Positions 1 to 10,532 of a stretch of DNA of 64,000 nucleotides are shown here, one piece after another. This stretch comes from Theropithecus gelada (Eukaryota > Chordata > Mammalia > Primates > Cercopithecidae), in contig NC_037673.1 of assembly GCF_003255815.1 (NCBI RefSeq), positions 157,055,732 to 157,119,731 of the forward strand, in the 5' to 3' direction. Position numbers and translations under genes: made by a program. Within the stretch, counting starts at the first letter, position 1. Every line of letters begins with the position of its first letter. The notes beneath the pieces are model-generated. The model was not told the origin of the DNA. It searched no databases and saw only the letters and a list, made by a program, of their open reading frames with translations.

Positions 1-163
1 ACTACAGGCGCGTGCCACCATGCCTGGCTAATTTTTTGTGTTTTTCGTAGAGACAAAAACACCATGTTGGCCAGGCTGGTCTCATACTCCTAACCTCAAG
101 TGATCCGTCCGCCTTGGCCTCCCAAAGTGCTGGGATTACAGGTGTGAGCCACTGCCCCTGGCC
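1..163 (-). mobile_element. Alu SINE, cut by window edge
   Basis: Antisense Alu: the strings ccaggctggtctc, cccaaagtgctgggattaca and gtgagccactg appear in reversed order, ending at the Alu 5' terminus (cctggcc). The A-rich end lies outside the window. Confidence 0.95.
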
Positions 164-378
164 CCATTCTTTTTCCTAGATAATGGAACCCCAATATTTT
201 CAGAGAGTAGGCAAGCCATGTGCCTCAAAGGAAGCTGAGCTTCCCAGCCCTGGAGATCAAATTGTTTGTCCCATCCAGGTTTGGTGCCCTCACTCTCCAC
301 CGATGCTTGCATTAGCAGGACGTGTGATGCGGTTCTGACCAGTAGGCTGTGAGAAGTCTTCTGGGGCTGTCTCTAGCA

Positions 379-1092
379 CAGTGGTTCCCCCTTACCCATG
401 GGTGAGACATTCCAAGACTCCCACTGGAAGCCTGAAACTGAGAATAGTACTGAAACAGACTGCCATCAGTCAGAACACGTTTCTGTTAACAAATGTAATG
501 CCTTTTCCAACTTAACTAAGCACTTATCACACACTGTGGCTGTAACTTTTGCAATCTGAGGTGTGACAGTAAAACTAGCATGAATTTCTTTTTCCTTCCT
601 CACTATTTCACGGGTAGAAGATTTGTTCATACTGTAGCTATTAGCAGCATCAGCAAATGATTTCATTGCTTATTGAGAACTTTCACCTTTTCACGTAAAA
701 GAAGCATTTTAGGCTTCCCTAGCATATTTAAATTGCCACCACTACTCCTCTTGTTCTTTGGGGCCATTATTAAGTAAAATAAGGGTTACTTGAACCCAAG
801 CACTGGGATACAGATACTGTGACAGTAGATCTGATAACAAGATCTGACTAAGTGATTAGTGGGTGAGTAGCGTAGACAGTGTGGAGGTGCTGGATAAAGG
901 GGCGATTCGCATCCCGGGTGGGATGGTGTGGGACGGTGCAGGATTTCATCACGCTACTCAGAGCAATGCATGATTGAAAACTTATCAATTGTTTATCTCT
1001 GGAATTTTTCATTTAGTATTTTTGGGCCCTGGGTGACCACAGGTAACTGAAACCAAGGAAAGCAAAACTGTGGAAGAGGGGAGATCCTTGTA
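379..1092 (-). mobile_element. Tigger-type (TcMar) DNA transposon remnant
   Basis: The left end (cagtggttcccccttaccca...) and the right end (ggtaactgaaacc...aagaggggagat) are diverged inverted termini typical of pogo/Tigger elements of the Tigger4/Zombi kind. Between them lies a decayed transposase start on the minus strand. Most of the transposase gene is missing, so this is an internally deleted copy. The subfamily name is from memory and uncertain. Confidence 0.75.
466..767 (-). pseudogene. Tigger transposase N-terminal remnant (broken)
   Basis: Read on the minus strand from an ATG at 767, the frame begins MAPKNKRSSGG and later shows REKVKVLN, a Lys-rich start like the CENPB-type helix-turn-helix of pogo/Tigger transposases. 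An in-frame stop follows at about 685. The frame then stays open to 466 with SYSMNKSSTREIVRKEKEI and TVCDKCLVKLEKAL, motifs that fit the N-terminal DNA-binding part. The DDE catalytic domain is absent because the element is deleted. It has no function as a transposase. The assignment to Tigger is family knowledge; the stop and the truncation are seen directly. Confidence 0.7.
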
Positions 1093-1479
1093 TAGGTTTT
1101 TCTTGCTGCTAGGAAGAGTCGCATAGGAAGAAATAGTTGCCTCTTTTTCTGGGGGACATTATCATGGCAGCTTGTGGTATTTTGAACTGTGGCAACTAGG
1201 AAACGATGGACAGGGAGCTAGATCTCCTGTTGAAAATGGGAGAGTGCAAAGATGCCGTTTGACACCCACGAACCACTGAGTTCACCAACCCAAGTTCTAT
1301 CCTTCCTCAGGTCTTCTAATGTGAGACAATAGGTTTCTCATTGCTGGAGCTGTAGACACGGGCCCAGATCCTGATGTGCCATACAGAGGCATGAAATTCA
1401 GGAGTCAGAGGGGAAGGAGAAGGGTAACTAATAATTTTAGTAGATTGTTTTTCTATTTTTTTGATTAAAAAATATGCAA

Positions 1480-1738
1480 ATGTAAAAATTCAATCAAGAT
1501 GGAAGTGTTAAGAATGGGAACTGAACTCTCCTGTAATTCTCCACCTCCTACCTATATATAAATGTAATGTTAAAAAAATAGGATCAGAGTAGACATAGCT
1601 AACAGTAAAGCTCAGTTCTTTGTGCAAATACATGTCAGTCTGCCCCATTCTTTTAAATAATATCTATAATATTCCAAAGTATAGATATACCATAATTTTT
1701 TCAATCTAATACATGTGGTACTTTAAAAAACTTTCATC
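1480..1738. mobile_element. Possible ancient L1M fragment
   Basis: AT-rich sequence with a short stretch (atattccaaagtatagatat, accataattttttcaat) resembling L1M-type tails. It lies directly before an Alu. Weak call made by eye. Confidence 0.3.
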
Positions 1739-1740
1739 CA

Positions 1741-2045
1741 GATCGGCATGGTGGCTAATGCCTGTAATCTCAGCATTCGGGGAGGCTGAGGCAGGAGGAT
1801 CACTTGAGATCAGGAGTTCAAGACCAGCCTGGGCAGCAGAGTGAAACCCTGTATCTATAAAAAATTAACAAAAATTAACTGGGCATGGTGGGGCAAGCCT
1901 ATAGTCCCAGGTACTTGGGAAACATGAGCCCTGGAGGTGGAATCTGTAGTGAGCTGTGCTCATGCTACTCTACTCCAGCCTGGGCAACAGAATGAGACTC
2001 TGTCTCAAAACAAACAAACAAACAAACAAACAAACAAACAAACAC
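1741..2045 (+). mobile_element. Alu SINE (old, AluJ-like) with CAAA tail
   Basis: Sense Alu beginning gatcggcatggtggct, with two arms and the right-arm end cctgggcaacagaatgag. It is strongly diverged. The tail has become a (CAAA)n microsatellite at about 2008-2043. Confidence 0.93.
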
Positions 2046-2144
2046 TGTGATCCATCCATGAGTAAATATGTTCATGAGCCCTCAATCTGTCCCTTCAGTT
2101 ATTTTCAGCAAGTCTCAATGTCATTCAGAGAACCATGCTCAGGG

Positions 2145-2385
2145 AGCAGCTATGTTGCACAGTGGACGGGACATGGGCATTTGGGGTCAGGCAGATTGGG
2201 GCTGGGATCTCCCACATACTAGCTGTGTTATCTTGGAAAGTGATTAAACCCCTTATGTCTCAGTCATCTCATCCCTAAAAAAAAGATAATAAAACCTTCT
2301 TCTTAATGTTGTTGTAAGAGTTAGAAATAACAAATTAAAATATCCTTTACCTACAATAGTTGTTCAATGAACAACATCTATTGTT
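2145..2385 (+). mobile_element. MIR SINE
   Basis: Shows the MIR core order: tctcccacatactagctgtg, ttatcttggaaagtgatt, ctcagtcatctcatcc, then gataataaaacc and a tail resembling the L2 end. Confidence 0.7.
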
Positions 2386-2527
2386 TTAGGAAAGGAGCTG
2401 CCTTCATGAAATAGTTTAACTATTAACTAGTTTAACTATAGTTAACTAGTTTAACTATCTCTGGTTATTCTCACCGTGAACACAGTGGACAAATATGCAT
2501 GTGTACTTGTTAGTCTAAGATAATTAC

Positions 2528-2674
2528 TTTTTTTTTTTCTTTTTTTTTTTAAAGACAGAGTTTGACTGTATTGCCCAGGCACCTAGGCTGGTCTCAAATG
2601 CCCAGGCTCAAGTGATCCTCCAGCTCCAGCTTCCTGAATAGCTGGGATTACAGGCACAAACCAGTGTGCCCAGC
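2528..2674 (-). mobile_element. Alu monomer (FLAM-like)
   Basis: T-run followed by a single antisense Alu arm (tattgcccaggc...ctgggattacaggc...gtgcccagc). It has one arm only, fitting a free left Alu monomer. Confidence 0.8.
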
Positions 2675-2714
2675 AAAAATAATTCCTTGAAATTACTGAG
2701 CAGTTGTTCCCTAA

Positions 2715-2840
2715 ATGGTGCAAGGTAGTACATGCAAACCAATCATCTAAATTCATCATTGTGAATCCTGTAAAGAAGATAAATATTTAATCCCCATTTC
2801 ATGGACAGATGTCTGCAGAGTTTGAGCAATTTATCAAATA
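2715..2840 (-). mobile_element. MIR fragment
   Basis: Antisense MIR core pattern taatccccatttcatggacag preceded by a diverged ttcatcattgtgaatcctg stretch. Confidence 0.45.
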
Positions 2841-2849
2841 GGCCAGAAA

Positions 2850-4040
2850 AAGACATTATTCATAGTAAGAAGATCTCAATAGCCTGGAATGATGGGTCAA
2901 ATTAAACAAGGTGAACTATTTTAAGTAAAAATGTAAAACTTATTGTTTAGTTATGTTTCTTTTTTTGCATGATGCAGAATGGGAGAAATGACACTTAATA
3001 GCAGGTATAAAAAATGCTTAAGAGTTTTAGGTGGCTGAAGTTCAGTGTGAAGCCATAGTGTGATCCAGCTGTCTAAACAAGCAAATATAATCTTTGTCCT
3101 CATAAAGACAAGTAAGAAACTTGTCAAAATGAGGAAGATAATGACTCCACTTGGTTTGCTCTTGTTAGACCACATGCTGTAACACTGGGGATGGCAAGTA
3201 ACTGGCATGTGGGCTGAGGATTGTTGCTTGAATGCCTATGATGGATACCACTAATTAACCATATTCCACTGAGTTTAGATGTAGCCTCTGAACCTCTATC
3301 AGCACAGTCTTTAAGGAAGCCAATAGTTCTTGAATGAAGTTGGCATGCAAGATGAAACCTACAGGTAACCAATGGACTGTAGGCTATTCTTACCATCTCC
3401 TTCCAAGTAGGCAGCTAGTGCTTATATCATGTATTCCAACCTTCTACCAGCCACAAAAGATTGAATAGGACCCAAGGGTTGTCAGTCTGCAGGCTACTTT
3501 GAAGAGCTTTATTTAAACTGAAACAAGCTTACCTCACTCTGATTCCCTCTTTGGGGAGTTTGAACTTGGGAAAAGAAGGCAAATCAGAAGGTTGGCGGCA
3601 GGCCTTGAAGCTGAACTCTTAATGGGTACCATGCTATGGTAGAGGCCATATGGAGACCATGCTATTGTAGAGGCCAAAAGGGAGCAGAAGGAAATCAGAA
3701 AACAGAAACAAGAATGAGGAAGCAGAAGCTATGAGGTAGAGAAAATCTACAAACGGAGAGGGGATATGGAATTGGTTGGTGGCAGCAGAAATAGTAGATG
3801 AGGCGGAGAGAACTGAGGATGAACAGAGCCCCACTGCTAAGGGACTAACAAGAGCTCTTGTCCTCTGGGTAGAGATCTAGGTGTACTGCTGTCTCTACTC
3901 CTTCCTAGAGGCCTCATTTGCCTGGGGTCCAATCAACTGGCCATGAATTTGAGGTTCTTTTTTTCTTACGTCCACTATAACCTCCTCCTATTGCTTGAGG
4001 TAGCCTGAGGAAAATCTTTGTTCCTTGTCATCAAAAATGT
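2850..4040. other. Unique sequence, nothing assigned
   Basis: No recognisable repeat or gene. Antisense open frames of 66-90 codons occur, but none shows domain-like composition or a splice context. It contains a 28-bp imperfect tandem duplication at 3628-3683. Confidence 0.5.
3628..3683. repeat. 28-bp tandem duplication
   Basis: Two adjacent copies, 3628-3655 and 3656-3683, share accatgctat-g-tagaggcc with a few substitutions. A simple local duplication in unique DNA. Confidence 0.85.
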
Positions 4041-4044
4041 CTAC

Positions 4045-4660
4045 TCAAGATTCCTTGTCTAGTTTTGGGTGCCATATTGGTGAACTGGAGCAGGTCCCCA
4101 GGAGAGAGATTAGAATGGTAAAGAGGCCTGGGGGCTCTCACACAGAAAGAGTTTTCAAAGGGATGAGAGGGATGAGGAGTACTTGCCAAAAACAGTGATC
4201 CTTAGAGTGTAATCACCAAGCAGCAGCAGCGGCATCTTAGAGATGTAAATTTCTGGGCCCACCCCAGACCTGTAGAAATTCTGGGGGTAGGGCCCTGGAC
4301 TATAAGGTTTAGCAAGACCTCCACGTCTGATGCATGCTTAAGTTTGAGAGCCACTGGTCTAGAGAAGAGAAGACCCAGGCAGATTATGAGGATGATCTCC
4401 AGTTATTTGAAGGAGTCAGGAGAAGGAAGTGTGATATGAGATCCTAGAGGGCAGCACCAGAACCCTTGGCTGGAAAAAATGGGAGACAGATTTTAGGACA
4501 ATAGAAGGATTTCACAAACAGTTAAGGCTGGTTTGAGAAAGATTTGTGCCTGGTGGGTAGTGAGCTGCTTGTTTCTGGGGGAGTTTAAGGAAAGATTGCA
4601 TGACCAACAGTTGGTAGATATTGCAGAGGTCTGTGAAGTACACAGGAGAAAAGGAAACTG
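4045..4660 (+). mobile_element. L3/CR1 LINE fragment split by MER5A
   Basis: The part at 4045-4190 (gtgccatattggtgaactgg, aggagagagattagaatgg) and the part after the MER5A (gagaagagaagacccagg, atctccagttatttgaagg, agagggcagcaccagaac) read in order along a CR1/L3 3' region. Interrupted at 4193-4356. Confidence 0.65.
4193..4356. mobile_element. MER5A-like hAT-Charlie MITE
   Basis: Begins cagtgatcc and ends gagagccactg, the paired hAT termini. The middle has the typical ttctgggcccaccccagacc and gggtagggccctgg. Inserted in the L3 fragment. Confidence 0.75.
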
Positions 4661-5075
4661 AAAGAGGAAGCGTGTGTTAGGAAGGCTCTGCAAATCAGGA
4701 ACAGCAATTGAGGACTGGCATCCAACGTCTCTCATCACTATGGTAACAGTGGGGGTGGGGGTGGTAACAAGCTAATTGTGTTTATAAACCTCAGCTGGGG
4801 CTTGTTTCTGGGCACTTTCTTGAGTTACAGGTGAATCCAGGATCCTGGTCTCTGCCGTGCAACAAATCCTAACTCCTGGGACCAGGATCCCATTTTGAAA
4901 TTGCTTATATTTCTATCTCTAGATTCTACCTGTTCATTAAACTTTCTTGAGTAGGGTAGAAATTCCAATATGGGGAAACAGGTGGAGGAAATCTAATGAT
5001 CAATCCAAACACCTCAGGACAGGAAGCTGTATCTAGAGTAATGAATACTAATATCAAACCTACACATTGCATTTT
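4661..5075. other. Unique sequence, nothing assigned
   Basis: No repeat family or gene recognised. Includes a G-rich tract gtgggggtgggggtgg at 4749. Confidence 0.45.
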
Positions 5076-5358
5076 GTGGGTAAAAGTGTGAGCTGTAGAA
5101 ATGGAAGGCTAGATATCATCAACTGAAGAATGAGGAGGTTCATAAATTTGGAAAGGAGAGTTTTATTTCTCATAAAGGATTGCAGCCTGCAGGGTTGCCA
5201 TTCTGACAGGGTGAGAAGCATAGCCTCTGGTCAGAAGCCCAAAACAGATACTCTGAGAGTGGGGCAAATGGAATAGAAATTTATGCTGAGCAGAGTGGTC
5301 AAATATACATATTCAATAAACTATCGGAGGAATCATGAATATTTATGAAGGAGAAACA

Positions 5359-5370
5359 TGCGCATGTGCA
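5359..5370. promoter_or_regulatory. NRF1-like site
   Basis: tgcgcatgtgca differs by one transition from the NRF1 consensus and overlaps the palindrome acatgcgcatgt. Lies in the probable LTR. Confidence 0.25.
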
Positions 5371-5453
5371 ATTGAGCTTCATCCCCCTCCATGGGTCCCA
5401 TGTATAAAAAATGACGGTGTTAGCATGATCTAAGGGTGGAGTTTTTGGCCCTT

Positions 5454-5461
5454 TGACGTCA
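5454..5461. promoter_or_regulatory. Perfect CRE (TGACGTCA)
   Basis: Full palindromic CREB/ATF site in the context cctttgacgtcaaaagg. The CpG has survived in otherwise CpG-poor DNA. Confidence 0.4.
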
Positions 5462-5602
5462 AAAGGTGAAGCAGACAGGAAAACCCTTATTGCACATTCC
5501 TTGTAGATTGGCCAGAACCACTCTGTGGTTGGTGGTCTCTTATCAGGCAAAAAAGGAGAGGCAGCGTTAGGTGGTAGGCTGATACCAGTGGTGGAGTCTT
5601 TT

Positions 5603-5618
5603 GAAAGGGCTGCTTTCT
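5603..5618. repeat. Left TSD of L1P insertion
   Basis: gaaagggctgctttct, matched by gaaagggctactttct at 7359-7374 (15/16). Confidence 0.9.
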
Positions 5619-5829
5619 TTTTAAAATATTTTTAAATTTATTTTTTATTTTTGATAGGTTTTTGGGGAACTGGTGGTGTTTGGTTACATGAATAAGTTCT
5701 TTAGTGGTGATTTGTGAGATTTTGGTGTGCCCATCACCAAGCAGTGTACCCTGTACCCAATGTGTGGTCTTTTATCCTTCGCCACCCCACCCTTTCCCCT
5801 GAATCCCCAAAGTCCAATGTATCATTCTT

Positions 5830-6126
5830 TTTTTTTTTTTTTTTTGAGATGGAGTCTCGCTCTGTCACCCAGGCTGGAGTGCAGCGGCATGATCTTGGCT
5901 CACTGCAAGCTCTGCCTCCTGGGTTCAGGCCATTCTCCTGCCTCAGCCTCCTGAGTAGCTGGGACTACAGGCGCCTGCAACCATGCCCGGCTAATTTTTT
6001 GTATTTTTAGTAGAGACGGGGTTTCACCGTGTTAGCCAGGACGGTCTTGATCTCCTGACCTCGTGATCCACCCACCTCGGCCTCCCAAAGTGCTGGGATT
6101 ACAGGCGTGAGCCACCGTGCCTGGCC
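5830..6126 (-). mobile_element. AluY inside L1P
   Basis: Nearly full antisense AluY, T-tail 5830-5845, ending gagccaccgtgcctggcc. The TSD is atgtatcattctt on the left and acgtatcattctt on the right. Confidence 0.95.
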
Positions 6127-6811
6127 CAACGTATCATTCTTATGCCTTTTGTTCTCATAACTTAGCTCCCATATATGAGTGGGAACATACAATGTTTGGT
6201 TTTCCATTCCCGAGTTACTTCACTTCATCCAGGTTGCTGCAAGTGCCATTATTTCATTCCTTTTATGGCTGAGTTGTATTCCATGGGGGGTGTGTGTGTG
6301 TATATACACACCATATTTTCTTTGTTCACTTCTTGTTGGTTGATTGGCATTTGGGCTGGTTTCATATTTTTGCAATTGCAAATCACGCTGCTGTAAATAC
6401 GCATGTGAAAGTATCTTTTTCATATAATGACTTATTTTCCTCTGGGTAGATACCCAGTAGTGGGATTGCTGGATCAAATGGTAGTTCTACTTTTAGTTCT
6501 TTAAGGATTCTCCACGCTAGTTTCCACAGTGGTTGTACTAGTTTACTTTCCCACCAACGGTGTAAAAGTGTTCCCTTTTCACTGCATCCACACCAACATC
6601 TATTCTTTTTCTGATGTTTTGATTATGGCCATTCTTGCAAGACTGAGGAGGTATCCCACTGTGATTGTGATTTGCATTTCCCTGATCATTAGTGATGTTG
6701 AGCATTTTTCCATATGCTTCTTGGCCATTTGTATATCTTCTTTTGAAGATATTCATGTCCTTAGCCCACTTTTTAATGGGATTGTTTTTTTCTTGTTAAT
6801 TTGTTTGAATT

Positions 6812-7162
6812 TGTATCAGTCTGTTTTCACGCTGCTGATAAAGACATACCTGAGACTGGGAGGAAAGAGGTTTAATTGGTTACAGTTCCACATGGCTGGG
6901 GAGGCCTCAGAATCATGGTGGGAAGTGAAAGGCACTTCTTACATGGTGGCAGCAAGACAAAAATGGGGAAGAAGCAAAAGTGGAAACCCCTGATAAACCC
7001 ATCAGATCTCATGAGACTTATTCACTATCATGAGAATAGCATGGGAAAGACCGGCCCCAGTGATTCAATTACCTCTCCCTGGATTGCTCTCACAACACAT
7101 GGGAATTCTGAGAGATACAATTCAAGTTGAGATTTGGGTGGGGATACAGTCAAACCATATAA
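6812..7162 (-). mobile_element. MST/THE1-type (ERVL-MaLR) solo LTR inside L1P
   Basis: Starts tgtatcagtctg and ends near aaaccatataa; contains cagatctcatgagacttattc and gttccacatggctgggga. The flanking 5-mers gaatt and gagtt fit a MaLR target duplication. It interrupts L1 ORF2. Confidence 0.92.
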
Positions 7163-7351
7163 GAGTTCTTTGTAGATTCTGGATATTAGTCCTTTGTCGG
7201 ATGTATAGGTTGTGAAGATTTTCTCCCACTCTGTGGGTTGTCTGTTAGCTCTGTTGATTATTTCTTTTGTTGTGTAGAAGCTCTTTAGTTTAATCAAGTC
7301 CTGTCTATTTATTTTTGTTTTTGTTGCATTTGCTTTTGGGTTCTCGGTCAT
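7163..7351 (-). pseudogene. L1 ORF2 C-terminal fragment
   Basis: Minus-strand frame starting MTENPKANATKTKI and containing PTEWEKIFTTYTSDKGLISR, recognisable L1 ORF2 sequence. It is cut by the MST LTR insertion at 7162, after which the frame reads LTR sequence. A dead fragment lacking the endonuclease and reverse-transcriptase domains. Confidence 0.85.
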
Positions 7352-7555
7352 GAAATCTGAAAGGGCTACTTTCTGTTAAGCCCTTAGGGAAGAAAGGCTA
7401 ATGATGGTTAAAGAGGGAGGGGGTATAACGATGTGTATCTGAGTCTCCTATCCTGTCATGGCTGAGAACTCAGTCTTCAAGTTTACTCTGGGATCCCCTT
7501 GGCCAAGAGATGGTCCATTCAGTCAGTTGAGGGGGGCTTTGAATTTTATTTTTAG

Positions 7556-7760
7556 TTTATGATATATAGTTGCATGACCTTGAGCAAGTTGCTTTTCTCT
7601 GCCTTATTTTCATTGTCTCTTAAGATGAGACTCACATTAGTTGCTACCTTAGAGGATTGTTTTTGGATTGAGACAATAGCACTGTGCCCATTACATGTTA
7701 AGCACTCAACATATTTAAACTATTATCATTGCTATCGTTGTTTCATCTCAATGAACTTCT
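7556..7760 (+). mobile_element. MIR SINE
   Basis: Core sequence tgcatgaccttgagcaagtt followed by cattacatgttaagcactc and an L2-like tail. Confidence 0.7.
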
Positions 7761-7779
7761 AAAGTGCCTCTAAGGACAG

Positions 7780-7905
7780 GAGGATAGGTATTGTTAACCC
7801 ATTTTCTAGCCTCAGAAACTGAGGCAAAGGATATTTAAGACTCGGTATGACATCACACTGCCTCACTGTTACTGGCTGGATAAAACTAGGACTTAGTTTT
7901 CCTAA
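7780..7905 (-). mobile_element. MIR fragment
   Basis: gttaacccattttctagcct and cagaaactgaggcaaagg match the antisense MIR core. Confidence 0.6.
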
Positions 7906-8195
7906 CTTCATGTGGACTGGACAAGGGACAGGTTCTGTATGTGTGTTGTAGAAAGGAGGGACAGAATTTATTTTTTGAAAAGGCAATATAAGCACATAAG
8001 TAAAATTCTACAAAAAGGTGTGTGGTGGAAAATAAACCTCCTTCCTATCCCCCTCATCTCCAGTTCTTTGGTCCCTTTCTGTTGACAGATCCTGTGCATC
8101 CTTCAGGAGCTGTTTCATGCATGCACAAGCCTAGTGTGTGTGTGTATATCCCAGGAGACTGTTTCTACAAAAGGCCCCTTCCTGCTCCTGTTCCT
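7906..8195. other. Unassigned sequence before TG array
   Basis: No family recognised. It grades into TG-rich sequence, with a short (TG)n at 8134-8144. Confidence 0.4.
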
Positions 8196-9085
8196 GATCC
8201 AGGGGTGTGTGTGTGTGGAGTCTGTGTGTGTATGTGTGTGTGGGGTGTGAGTGGGGTGTGTGTGAGTCTGTGTGTGTATGTGTGTGTGGGGTGTGAGTGG
8301 GGTGTGTGTGTGAGGGATGTGTGTATGCATGTGTGTGGGGTGTGAAGGTGTGTCTGGGGTGTGAGGGGTGTGTGTGTGTGCATGTGTGTGTATGGTGTAC
8401 GTGTGTGTGGGGTGTAAGGTGTGTGTGTGGTGTATGTGTGTGTAAGTGGGATGTGTATGTGGGATGTAAGGGGTGTGTGTGGGGTGTGTGTGTATGTGTG
8501 TGAGGTGTGAATGGTGTATGTGTATGTGTGTGAGGGGTGTGTGTATGTGTGTGGTATGTGGAGTGTGTGTGTGACATGTGTGTATTTGTGTGGGTGGTGT
8601 GTGTGGGGTGTGAGGGGTGTATATGTGTGGGGTGTAAGGGGTATGTGTGTGGTGTATGTGTGTGGGGTGTGAAGGGTATGTGTGTTAGGTGTATGTGTGT
8701 GGGGTGTGAGGGGTGTATGTGTGTGTGGTGTATGTATGTGTGGGGTGTGATGGGGGTGTGTGTGTGTGGTGTATGTGTGTGAGGGGTGTGTGTGTGTGGT
8801 GTCTGTGTGTGTGTGGTGTCTGTATGTGTGTGGTGTGTGGGGTGTGATGGGTGTGTGGNNNNNNNNNNNNNNNNNNNNNNNNNNNNNNNNNNNNNNNNNN
8901 NNNNNNNNNNNNNNNNNNNNNNNNNNNNNNNNNNNNNNNNNNNNNNNNNNNNNNNNNNNNNNNNNNNNNNNNNNNNNNNNNNNNNNNNNNNNNNNNNNNN
9001 NNNNNNNNNNNNNNNNNNNNNNNNNNNNNNNNNNNNNNNNNNNNNNNNNNNNNNNNNNNNATATGTGTGTGTATGTGTGTGTGGG
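8196..9085. repeat. TG/GGGG-rich tandem array with assembly gap
   Basis: About 890 bp of degenerate gtgtgtgtatg, gtgtggggtgtga and ggggtgtgtg units with almost no C on the plus strand. The unit varies, as expected of an unstable minisatellite. Long open frames here (Cys/Val/Gly on plus, His/Thr/Pro on minus) are artefacts of repeat composition. Confidence 0.95.
8859..9060. other. Assembly gap (202 N)
   Basis: A run of N inside the tandem array. True size and content are unknown; gaps of about this length can be placeholders. Confidence 1.
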
Positions 9086-9507
9086 GCATGTGTGGCAGGC
9101 CCAGGCCAGTGCTGTTTCCCTGCTTTCTCAGATCCTTTTCTCAGAACCTTGGAGTTCCTGACTCTGTGTGAGAAGGCATAGGCGGGTGGCGGGGTGGTGT
9201 GAACACTGGGCCACTGTCTCTTCTCTTTCCCAGGCTTTTATCTCCTTCTTAAGATGCTGTCATTTCCCCGGCGGTCCTAACCTCCCTGGGAATACTGATG
9301 GGGAATCCCAGGTCCCAAGCTGCCGACTGTCAGGCCTGGAGCACAGGACAGGTCCCAGGGGTGCAGGTCACAGACCCAGAGACCCTGTCTCTTTGGCTCT
9401 TCCCTTCTCTCCTGGGGCCTCTGCTCACCTGATTTCTGGGGAAATGTCAGATGTGTTCAGCTTCAGTAATCCCGCCACTTTTCCAGACACGAGGAAAAAT
9501 CTTTGTG

Positions 9508-9535
9508 TTTATTATTATTATTACTATTATTATTT
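9508..9535. repeat. (TTA)n microsatellite
   Basis: ttattattattattactatt and following ATT units. Confidence 0.95.
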
Positions 9536-10532
9536 AACGTCTAGAAACTTTCCCCTGACAAAAAGAGAGTGGCCTTGGCTGCCTGCCACCTTGGCCAGGA
9601 GCTAAGGGACAGGGCAGGCTGAGAACACAAGTCCTTTTTGGGGTCTGCTTGGACGGCAGTGAAGGCAGTGGAGAAGAGATCACCTCCTGTGAGAGCCAGT
9701 CCCCACAAGCGTGTAGGCATCACAGCAGAGTTCTGGGCTCCCCGGCTGCTGGTTCCTCCAGTTTCCACCTCTGGTCTCCCTCTTTCCTGGCCTGGGAATG
9801 TAGAAGGGTGCAGGGTGAAAGACTTGGTCTTCTACCGCATGGATTCTCTGAGCTGCCCCAGCAGGACCGTGACTCTTTGAAGCCTGAAACGATTTGAACA
9901 GCCCCCTGTCAGGCAGTTCCTCGCTGGCTGATGTTGGCTTGACTATGTCAGTCATGGAGAACTCGCCACTTCCTGAATCTCTCCATTTCAGTCTTGGATG
10001 GTTCTAGAGAGAGGAGCAGAACTGGAATATGCGGCTAGGGCTATGTGAATTGACAGGTTCTGGTCTTTGGACCGCAAATTCCTCTTTCACTTAAAAATCC
10101 TTTGGGCTCTTGCCCTTTGTGTCTCTAGCTCTTTGGACATTGTTCTTAGGGACAGGTTTCCAGTGTCTCGTCTAACACTTGGGTGAGCTGGGCCTGTTGT
10201 TCGTGGGAAGGGGTGTAAGTGTAGGGGAAATCCATTTGTCATAAGACAGAATCAGGTAGGGGCGAGACAAGGTGACTTCTCAGTTTCTGTTCTTATGCAT
10301 CTGGGCTCCCACCTTCCCTCATTCTATGAAGAACCTGGAGAGTCCGTCATTCTTGGACCTTTTCCTCAGTGCAAGGAAAACAAGTTGGAGAAGTGACAGT
10401 GTCCTGGGATGAGCCCAGCAGCTTTCTTCCCTTTCTCACTCAGCCTCTGCCTCTCTCCCCACAACTGTTTCCTGCCTGGGGCGGTACAGCCAGCAGCCAG
10501 TGCGCCTGAGCCCTGTTATTTAAAATTCAGCC

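Larger units (their letters stand above)
5619..7358 (-). mobile_element. 5'-truncated L1P (L1PB-like) LINE
   Basis: Antisense L1 3' end: tttggggaactggtggtgtttgg and cccaaagtccaatgtatc, then ORF2 3' sequence (gggattgctggatcaaatgg, gatattcatgtccttagccc). Bounded by a 16-bp TSD. It carries two later insertions, an AluY and an MST LTR, so about 1.1 kb is L1. Reading frames are broken. Confidence 0.92.
5076..7560 (-). mobile_element. Probable ERV LTR, split by L1P
   Basis: On the minus strand the left part contains an AATAAA signal (complement of ttttattt near 5161), TATA-like sequence and a compact U3-like block. The sequence resumes after the L1 at 7359 and runs to about 7557, with gtccattcagtcagttga near the end. 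LTR identity is inferred from layout; I cannot name the family. A perfect CRE lies at 5454-5461. It is a decayed noncoding LTR. Confidence 0.45.

Noticed and set aside
4749..4764. G-quadruplex at gtgggggtgggggtgg
   Set aside because: Only two long G runs; four are needed for a stable intramolecular quadruplex.
6529..6993. 154-codon plus-strand open frame
   Set aside because: It is the antisense of L1P ORF2 and runs into the MST LTR.
8022..8782. Several long open frames rich in Cys/Val/Gly or His/Thr/Pro
   Set aside because: They come from reading the TG/CA tandem array in different frames on both strands; composition is set by the repeat.
9168..9605. 145-codon open frame
   Set aside because: Passes through the TTA microsatellite as a tyrosine run and shows no domain.
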